Part shown: one piece after another, positions 32,051-37,063 of the stretch | Position numbering within the stretch: position 1 is the stretch's first letter | Layout: every line of letters starts with the position of its first letter | NCBI GenBank assembly: GCA_040902585.1 | Contig: JBBDXA010000087.1 | Location: forward strand, 1-37,063 | From: JBBDXA01 sp040902585 | Lineage (GTDB): Bacteria > Planctomycetota > Phycisphaerae > Phycisphaerales > Phycisphaeraceae | DNA length: 37,063 nucleotides | Direction of reading: 5' to 3' | Made by a program: the position numbers and the translations under genes | The notes under the pieces: model-generated | Told to the model about the DNA's origin: nothing | Databases searched by the model: none | The model's input: only the letters and a program-made list of their open reading frames with translations

Positions 32051-32086
32051 ACAGGGCGGACAGGGCGGACAGGGCGGACAGGGCGG
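32051..32086. repeat. Four tandem 9-base repeats (acagggcgg)
   Basis: Four perfect copies lie ten bases after the binding-protein stop. On the minus strand the unit reads CCGCCCTGT. The adjacent gccctg/cagggc inverted repeat (about 32041-32059) could form a short hairpin with the first unit. Confidence 0.88.
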
Positions 32087-32096
32087 ACAACAGGCG

Positions 32097-33083
32097 TCAG
32101 TCGATCACCTTGCTCGCCTGTTTGATGATTGATTCAGGCACTTTGATGCCGAGATTCTTGGCGGACTTGAGATTGACCACCACGTTCAGCTTCCTCGCCG
32201 TGGTGAAGGTCAGGCCGTCCATCGGCTTGCCCGCGAGAAACTGCTTCGCCAGTTCGCCCGCCTGCGACCCGATGTCTTCGCTGCTGGCGAAGCTGATGGA
32301 CAGGAGCGATCCCATCTCCGCGTGGCGATCGAGATAACCCACGACCGGCACCCGTTGACGATAGGAGAACAGAAGGATCTGCTCCAGCACCTGCGGCGCG
32401 ACCACGTTTCGATCTGGCACCACCCAGATGACATCCACCGACTCCTTCTGCAGCTTGCCGATCGACGCGATCGCATCGCGCGGCGAGTTCACCTCGATCG
32501 ACACCAGTTCGATCTTCAACTCCTTCGCGACCGCCGCGGCACGCTCGATCAGAAAGCCCGTGGTCTTGGCGTTGAAAAGTGTGCCGATGCGCTTCAGATT
32601 CGGATTGAGCTCCTTGAGAACCCTGAACGTCTCCTCCACGGACACGTTCATGCTCGCGCCGGTGACGTTCTTGCGTTCGCTCACCGCGGGTGGATTCAGC
32701 ACCATCGAATACACCACGGGCGTCTTCGCGTTCGCCCGTTCCAGCGCCTGCAGCGCAAAGGGGCCCACCGCATAGATCAGGTCCGGCTTGACGTCCGACT
32801 CGATCTCCTCCACGAGCTTCCTGCCGCGGTCCAGGTCGCCGCGCATGTCATACGTGCCCACGACCGTATCGTCCGTGGACTTGCGGAATCCATCAATAGC
32901 CTTCTGATACTCAGGCACATCCGCGCTCAGTAAGACAACGACGCGACCGGCATAGAGCGGCGATGTCACACCGAGCAGCACGACCGCCATCAGCGCGGCC
33001 CTGACCCCGCGCGACATCTCGCCGCGCATCGAAGCTGGCGCGATCGTCTTTGCTCGTCGTGTTTCCGTGGGAGACGCTTTCAT
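32097..33083 (-). CDS. ABC_sub_bind-family periplasmic solute-binding protein without cognate transporter genes
   Basis: The 328-residue product has a signal peptide at about 24-45 (RAALMAVVLLGVTSPLYA). A two-lobed periplasmic binding fold of the ABC_sub_bind (TrpX-like) family follows: 'VVVLLSADVPEYQKAIDGF', 'DLIYAVGPFALQAL', 'TPVVYSMVLNP', 'VIWVVPDRNVVAPQVLEQIL', 'SFASSEDIGSQAGELAKQFLAG'. Family members bind aromatic amino acids or other small ligands. No permease or ATPase gene is adjacent; instead a barrel and a sensor kinase follow on the same strand, so it may serve signalling. ATG 33083 is used; Met at 33029 or 33017 is possible, since no start has a good ribosome binding site. Confidence 0.9.
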   Translation of the reverse strand: MKASPTETRRAKTIAPASMRGEMSRGVRAALMAVVLLGVTSPLYAGRVVVLLSADVPEYQKAIDGFRKSTDDTVVGTYDMRGDLDRGRKLVEEIESDVKPDLIYAVGPFALQALERANAKTPVVYSMVLNPPAVSERKNVTGASMNVSVEETFRVLKELNPNLKRIGTLFNAKTTGFLIERAAAVAKELKIELVSIEVNSPRDAIASIGKLQKESVDVIWVVPDRNVVAPQVLEQILLFSYRQRVPVVGYLDRHAEMGSLLSISFASSEDIGSQAGELAKQFLAGKPMDGLTFTTARKLNVVVNLKSAKNLGIKVPESIIKQASKVID

Positions 33084-33150
33084 GATTGTTCGTACAGGGC
33101 CATCGCGTTCAAGTATAGGTATCGCTGGAGTATTCGCGCAGGTTTCATCG

Positions 33151-33177
33151 GCGAATCAGGCGAATCAGGCGAAACAG
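33151..33177. repeat. Three tandem 9-base repeats (gcgaatcag)
   Basis: Two perfect copies and one with a single change (gcgaaacag) lie about 70 bases upstream of the binding-protein start. The 9-base period and CAGGCG-like junction recall the repeat at 32051-32086 on the other side of the same gene. The rest of the 279-base gap (33084-33362) shows no gene. Confidence 0.75.
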
Positions 33178-33362
33178 GCAAGGTTCCCCGCTTCTCGGAC
33201 CTTCGCGACGACGGGTCGCGACACGTCAGTTCAGACTGCATCGGCATTCGCGGGCATCCGGCCGTCCTATCTTTCATACGTTTCCGATCAGGCCCGAGTC
33301 GGAGGAACCGAAGGGCCGGCGTTGCAGACAGGTTCGCGCCGCCCCGCGGCAGGCATTTTCCA

Positions 33363-34985
33363 CTAATTCGACGCAGGTTTTGCGGCCTTGTTCACGGTGA
33401 GCCAGACATCGGATTGAGATGCACCGGTTGCAGGAACGGCGAACGTGGCGACCCTTCGCCCGCTGCCCCCGGTGCCTTCCGCTTCGCCGATGATGCGGAT
33501 CGGGCCGGACCACGGGCCTTCGTCGAGCGCGAGTTTGAGCGTCACCGTCTTGGCCGTCGCGCCCTTGGCGGAAGAGATGATCGCGGGCACATCCGCCTTC
33601 GCGGGCAACCCTTCGACGCGCAGGGTGATGTCGCCATCGAACCCATCGCGGCGATCAATCTTCACTGCAAGGTCCATCGCCTTGCCCGGCGTCGCGATGA
33701 ACGTGTCTTTGTCGAGCGTGATGGCGAAGTCCGGATCGGCGGCGCGCAACACCAGGCGATAGACAAACCGCAGGCCGCCGCGGTCGTGCAGATCGCGCAG
33801 GCTCACGACAACCTCGCCGTCAGCCGCGGGCTTGAACTCAAGCTTGCCATCGCGATCGTTGCGGCGATCGCTGCTCTCAGCAAGCTGCTTGCCGCTCGCA
33901 TCCGTCACGCGCACCACCGGATCGAGCGGGAAGCCGATCGCCTGCGACTCGACGTGCATGCGAATCGTCTGCCCCTTCTTCGCGGCGAACGTGAACGCCG
34001 ATGCACTGCCCGCCGATTCGAGCCGACCGCTGATGACTGCGGGCAGTGTCACGTTCTGCGGTTTGCCTTGCGAAGCATCGTTCGCCGCGAGCGTGACAAG
34101 CGTGTCCAACACCGGCAGCGTGATCACATTTCGTAGCTGCCCGTGAAACACGGCGATGCTTTCAGCCGCACCTTCCGCGTGAACCGGCACGCGCAATCCT
34201 TCCGCAGGCAGATTCCAGCCATGCACCGTGATTTCGCCCGACTCGCCGCGCTTCACCGCCATCGGCAGGGCGTGGTCGGCGAACGGGCCGGTCGTCACCA
34301 TCAGGCGGTACACGTAGGCCGGGTCGCCGGCGAAGGCGATGGAACTGTTGGGCGCGGCAGGGAACGCGAAGGTGCGAATGAGATAGTCACCATCGCGCGG
34401 CACGGTGAACACGATACGCGGGTCGAGCCCGCGAGCGTCATCGTTCTGAAGCAGCACGAACCCGTCGCCGTCGCACAGTTGAATCACACCATCCATCGGC
34501 GAGCCGAGCGTGGCGTTGGCGGTCATGTCCGCGATGAGCGTCTGCCCGCGTTTCAGAGGCAGGCGATACACATCGATATCGTTCCGCTTCTCCAGCCGAC
34601 CGTTGACCACGACGCCTTCGCGGATGGCCTGCGGTTCATCGTTGTTCGGCTCCTTCTCGTCGACTTCAGGCAGCACGCCGATGATGAACGGCCGCAGCGG
34701 CGAAGCCCCTTCTCCGTTGTACAGGCGAACCCAGCGCACGCCCGGCTTCGCGTCGGCGGCAACCTTCACGCTAAGTTTGCCTTTGTCTTTCGTCGCTTCG
34801 ATCGTGATGCCCTGCTCGTCATCGATCCACACCTGCACAGGCCACGCGGAGGTGTCGCTCACCGTGACCGCCGCCGTCGTGTCGCGGCCCGCGCCGGCAG
34901 GATAGAGCCAGTCGAGCTTGGGGGCGGCGGCGTGCGCGGAGGTGACACACAGCATGCCGAGCAGGATGGCGGTGAGCAGTCGCAT
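33363..34985 (-). CDS. Secreted PPC-domain (bacterial pre-peptidase C-terminal) protein
   Basis: ATG at 34985 starts a 540-residue product with a signal peptide (LLTAILLGMLCVTSAHA). It is beta-rich. A PPC-type domain at about 128-235 has 'EKEPNNDEPQAIREGVVVNGRLEKRNDIDVYRLPLKRGQTL', where EPNN opens the domain. A second PPC-like unit lies at about 320-425 ('VISGRLESAGSASAFTFAAKKGQTIRM'). An Ig-like C-terminal region follows. No protease domain is present. In planctomycetes such proteins habitually follow DUF1501 and DUF1553 genes, as here, and the trio is thought to act together at the cell surface. The upstream longer frame to 35042 overlaps a hairpin and is rejected. Confidence 0.88.
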   Translation of the reverse strand: MRLLTAILLGMLCVTSAHAAAPKLDWLYPAGAGRDTTAAVTVSDTSAWPVQVWIDDEQGITIEATKDKGKLSVKVAADAKPGVRWVRLYNGEGASPLRPFIIGVLPEVDEKEPNNDEPQAIREGVVVNGRLEKRNDIDVYRLPLKRGQTLIADMTANATLGSPMDGVIQLCDGDGFVLLQNDDARGLDPRIVFTVPRDGDYLIRTFAFPAAPNSSIAFAGDPAYVYRLMVTTGPFADHALPMAVKRGESGEITVHGWNLPAEGLRVPVHAEGAAESIAVFHGQLRNVITLPVLDTLVTLAANDASQGKPQNVTLPAVISGRLESAGSASAFTFAAKKGQTIRMHVESQAIGFPLDPVVRVTDASGKQLAESSDRRNDRDGKLEFKPAADGEVVVSLRDLHDRGGLRFVYRLVLRAADPDFAITLDKDTFIATPGKAMDLAVKIDRRDGFDGDITLRVEGLPAKADVPAIISSAKGATAKTVTLKLALDEGPWSGPIRIIGEAEGTGGSGRRVATFAVPATGASQSDVWLTVNKAAKPASN

Positions 34986-34997
34986 GGTTTGGATCAA

Positions 34998-35019
34998 CCC
35001 ACCGACAGGAGTCGGTGGG
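34998..35019. terminator. Strong intercistronic hairpin between the DUF1501 and PPC genes
   Basis: The perfect nine-base inverted repeat cccaccgac/gtcggtggg has a four-base loop. It lies 35 bases after the DUF1501 stop and 12 bases before the PPC start on the minus strand. It is not followed by a proper T tract, so RNA processing, translational control or a REP-type origin is as likely as termination. Type assignment is tentative. Confidence 0.5.
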
Positions 35020-35054
35020 CTTTGGAAGAAGCAGGCAAACAAGTCAACACATCG

Positions 35055-36383
35055 TCAACTCATCAGTTCGGAGATGGGCGTCGGATCGCTGACCAGGTGC
35101 GCCGGGCGACCCTGCGGGGTGTAGAGCATCTTGTCGGGGTCGATGCCGAGCTTGGCGTAGATCGTGGAGACGAAATTCTCCGGCGACAGGATGCGATCGA
35201 CCGCTGCGTAGCCCTGCCGATCCGTCGCGCCGATGACCTGTCCGCCGCTCGCTCCGCCGCCGGCGAAGAGCACGCTCATGGCGTTGGACCAGTGGTCGCG
35301 ACCGCCGTCCTTATTGATCTTCGGCGTGCGTCCGAATTCGCCCAGGACAATCACCATCGTTTCCTCGAGCATGCGCCGTTCGTGGAGGTCTTCGATCAGG
35401 GCCGCGACGGTCGCGTCGAATGAAGGCATGCGCTTGTCGAAGGCGTCGAACAGGTTGGTGTGGTGATCCCAGCCGCCTTCGTTGAGCGTGATGAAGGGCA
35501 CGCCCGCTTCGACCAGCCTTCGCGCCAGCAGCGCCCGCTGGCCGAAGCTGTTGCGCCCGTACTTGGCGCGGGTCTCCTCCGGCTCCTGTTGAATGTCGAA
35601 CGCAGCCTGCGCTTCCTTCGAGGTGATGATCTGGTGGCCCTGCTGGAAGAACTTGTCCATCGCCACGACCGGATCGCCCGCGCGTTCGTCGTTGATGCGC
35701 TGGAGCGTGTCGATCTCACTGCGCAGGTCGCGACGCGAAAGGTAGCGTTCGCCGGTGAGCCCGCTGGGCAGCGACACGTCGCGCACGCGGAAGCCTGCGG
35801 AGTTGGCATCACCGCCGACGACGAAGGGCGCGTACTGAGCGCCGAGGAAGTTAGGCCCGCCGCTGCGTGACATTGAAGGCATGGAGAAGTAGGCGGGGAT
35901 GCCATGCGGAGCGCCGACCTCCTTCGCGACGACGGAGCCCAAGCTTGGATGGAAACTCACGAACGCGCCGCAGCCCACGGGAATGCGCGGCGGAGCGCCG
36001 GTCATCATGTAATGATTGCCCGCGCCGTGGTTGCCCTGGTTGTGCTGGATCGAGCGGATGACGGCGGTCTTGTCCGCGATGGCGGCGAGCCTCTTCATGT
36101 GCTGTGAGTAGTGAACGCCCTTGATCCGGGTCGCGATGGTGTCGAACGAGCCGCGGATTTCGAGCGGGGCATCAGGCTTGGGGTCGAAGGTTTCGTAGTG
36201 CGAAGGGCCGCCGTCGAGCCAGATGAGGATGCAGGCTTTGGCTTGCTTCTTGGGCGCGGACGGGGCCGATGAATCGGCCCGCGCCTGGAGGGCCCCGACC
36301 AGCCCGCCCGCGACGAACGTGTGCAGGCCCAGTTTCAGGCAGTCGCGGCGGGTCGTTCCTTCGCAATTCCGATGCAGGCTCAT
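35055..36383 (-). CDS. DUF1501 (sulfatase-like) exported protein
   Basis: ATG at 36383 has GGAG eight bases upstream; the frame to 36446 is rejected. The 442-residue protein starts with a twin-arginine-like leader (TTRRDCLKLGLHTFVAGGLVGAL). The DUF1501 hallmarks follow: 'CILIWLDGGPSHYETFDPKPDAP', 'AVIRSIQHNQGNHGAGNHYMMTG', 'FITLNEGGWDHHTNLFDAF', 'VIVLGEFGRTPKINKDGGRDHW'. These residues match the alkaline-phosphatase-like fold, with Asp and His metal ligands seen at DGG, GWDHH and GRDHW. The family is abundant in planctomycetes and paired with DUF1549/DUF1553 proteins; no reaction is proven. It is followed by the PPC gene. Confidence 0.94.
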   Translation of the reverse strand: MSLHRNCEGTTRRDCLKLGLHTFVAGGLVGALQARADSSAPSAPKKQAKACILIWLDGGPSHYETFDPKPDAPLEIRGSFDTIATRIKGVHYSQHMKRLAAIADKTAVIRSIQHNQGNHGAGNHYMMTGAPPRIPVGCGAFVSFHPSLGSVVAKEVGAPHGIPAYFSMPSMSRSGGPNFLGAQYAPFVVGGDANSAGFRVRDVSLPSGLTGERYLSRRDLRSEIDTLQRINDERAGDPVVAMDKFFQQGHQIITSKEAQAAFDIQQEPEETRAKYGRNSFGQRALLARRLVEAGVPFITLNEGGWDHHTNLFDAFDKRMPSFDATVAALIEDLHERRMLEETMVIVLGEFGRTPKINKDGGRDHWSNAMSVLFAGGGASGGQVIGATDRQGYAAVDRILSPENFVSTIYAKLGIDPDKMLYTPQGRPAHLVSDPTPISELMS

Positions 36384-36400
36384 CAGGTGGCTCCGATTCT

Positions 36401-36641
36401 GTCTACTGGCCATTTGTCTACCCAGGGGGTGAGGGTAAGTGGCCATATTATCCTAACCAGTTCAATCTACAAGACTTATCGTTTGTCTACCCCTTGTCTA
36501 CTTGGACAAACCAGACAAACGTCCCGACGATCATTCTGGCGTCTATCCATATTCATTTCAATCACTTATGACGTTTCTGCCGAGCGATCATCCGTTGTCT
36601 ACCCCCGTGTCTACCTCGTGTCTACCTCGTGTCTACCTCGC
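36401..36641. repeat. Cluster of eight GTCTAC motifs, including three 11-base tandem copies, upstream of the DUF1501 gene
   Basis: GTCTAC starts at 36401, 36416, 36485, 36496, 36597, 36609, 36620 and 36631. The last three form 11-base tandem repeats (gtctacctcgt). Most are preceded by T or TT and followed by CC. They occupy the 329-base spacer (36384-36712) between the DUF1553 stop and DUF1501 start, which holds no convincing gene. A regulator-binding array or a decaying minisatellite are both possible. Confidence 0.7.
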
Positions 36642-36712
36642 CATCGCAAGCCGCGTTGCGGACCACGCAGCTATGAGGTTGAACGCTTGACTCGCAAGGT
36701 TGATCGCACGGT

Positions 36713-37063
36713 TCAATCCTTAAAGTAGAACTCCGGACTATTAATCATTGACCATAATATGTCTTCGGTAACCAGTCGCCGGCTCGCCCCTTTTTCGTTG
36801 AACACACCGGTCATCACCTGCACTTCCCGCGGCGTCGGCTGCCTGCTGAACACCGCCAGGTAAAGCTGCTCGACAATCTCTACCGGCGTCGCCTTGCTGG
36901 CCGCGAGTTTTGCCGCCCAGCTTTTGTCGCTGGTGACTTTGCCGTGAAGCTGCGGCGACATCATCAGGTGCAGGGCCTGGGTCACGGTCGGGTCTTCCTG
37001 CCGTTCGCAGGGCGGGTCCTGATTCGGGTCGGGCCTACCAAACGTGTCGAGCGTGAGTGAATC
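36713..37063 (-). CDS. DUF1553 (PSD1) protein, C-terminal 116 codons only
   Basis: The frame is open from base 37063 to TGA at 36713-36715. The visible part reads 'LDTFGRPDPNQDPPCERQEDPTVTQALHLM', the DUF1553 signature of 'FGRP' followed by a C-E-R and 'TVTQALHLM' phrase. It continues with 'IVEQLYLAVFSRQPTPREV' and the terminal 'DILWSMINSPEFYFKD', the standard family ending. An internal GTG at 36985 is not a start. Full-length members usually begin with cytochrome c and DUF1549 domains, which would lie outside the window. It is the upstream partner of the DUF1501 gene. Confidence 0.93.
   Translation of the reverse strand, partial: DSLTLDTFGRPDPNQDPPCERQEDPTVTQALHLMMSPQLHGKVTSDKSWAAKLAASKATPVEIVEQLYLAVFSRQPTPREVQVMTGVFNEKGASRRLVTEDILWSMINSPEFYFKD

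Noticed and set aside
34143..35423. Open plus-strand frame of 426 codons over the PPC and DUF1501 genes
   Set aside because: It runs across two genes with recognisable domains on the minus strand and lacks a ribosome binding site.
36609..36641. Tandem 11-base copies considered as a CRISPR remnant
   Set aside because: The units are directly adjacent, without spacers, and far shorter than CRISPR repeats.
36321..36728. Possible 135-codon gene in the DUF1553-DUF1501 spacer
   Set aside because: Its codons follow the GTCTAC repeats, it overlaps both neighbouring gene ends, and it shows no domain or ribosome binding site.

Overview
The window looks like a chromosomal segment of a GC-rich member of the Planctomycetota, with Phycisphaerae-like relatives my best guess. 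The grounds are gene content, not a marker gene: a DUF1553/DUF1501/PPC cell-surface trio, DUF1080 double domains, a LEPR-XLL-type N-terminus on a giant secreted protease, a PEP-CTERM protein beside an FTLIELL pseudopilin, VIT/vWA proteins and leucine-rich-repeat lipoproteins. No rRNA, tRNA, CRISPR array, phage module or complete insertion sequence was seen. Nearly every gene is predicted to be exported or envelope-associated.

Layout. 1-10801 (all minus strand): the N-terminal 1750 codons of a giant subtilisin-like protease ending in an array of 107-residue Ig-like repeats that runs off the window, a zinc-ribbon membrane protein, an SppA-like lipoprotein peptidase and a 940-residue LRR lipoprotein. 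10991-13481 (plus): a two-domain DUF1080 protein and a D-2-hydroxyacid dehydrogenase, separated by an inverted pair of palindromes. 13572-18142 (minus): a probable five-gene operon of PEP-CTERM protein, pseudopilin, 81-residue protein, Kelch protein and PQQ-type beta-propeller. 18143-18647: a structured intergenic region with a strong hairpin plus T tract. 18648-25157: an AspH-like protein lacking one expected iron ligand, a small secreted protein on the opposite strand, a VIT/vWA/TPR/DUF2135 protein and an M14 peptidase fused to a class-I amidotransferase-like domain. 25230-25670: a basic DNA-binding-like protein.

The most system-like region is 25766-33083, six co-directional minus-strand genes. 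In transcription order they are an orphan ABC_sub_bind periplasmic binding protein, an outer-membrane beta-barrel, a hybrid histidine kinase with two receiver domains, a lone receiver, a receiver-PP2C (RsbU/SpoIIE-type) phosphatase overlapping the receiver gene, and a single-domain globin coupled to the phosphatase. This reads as envelope ligand capture feeding a phosphorelay and a serine phosphatase output, with a haem protein as an extra gas or redox input or protection module. A 142-bp MITE-like element with an 8-bp target duplication sits between the barrel gene and the kinase gene. The right end, 33363-37063 (minus), carries the PPC-domain protein, the DUF1501 protein and the 3' end of a DUF1553 gene, with an unusual repeat-rich spacer between the last two.

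The second theme is repeats. Three intergenic elements at 12337-12538, 13481-13588 and 19509-19627 share one architecture, two near-identical self-complementary arms in inverted orientation, yet have unrelated sequences. Coordinates and starts were read by eye. Family names come from motif recognition and were not checked by database search.
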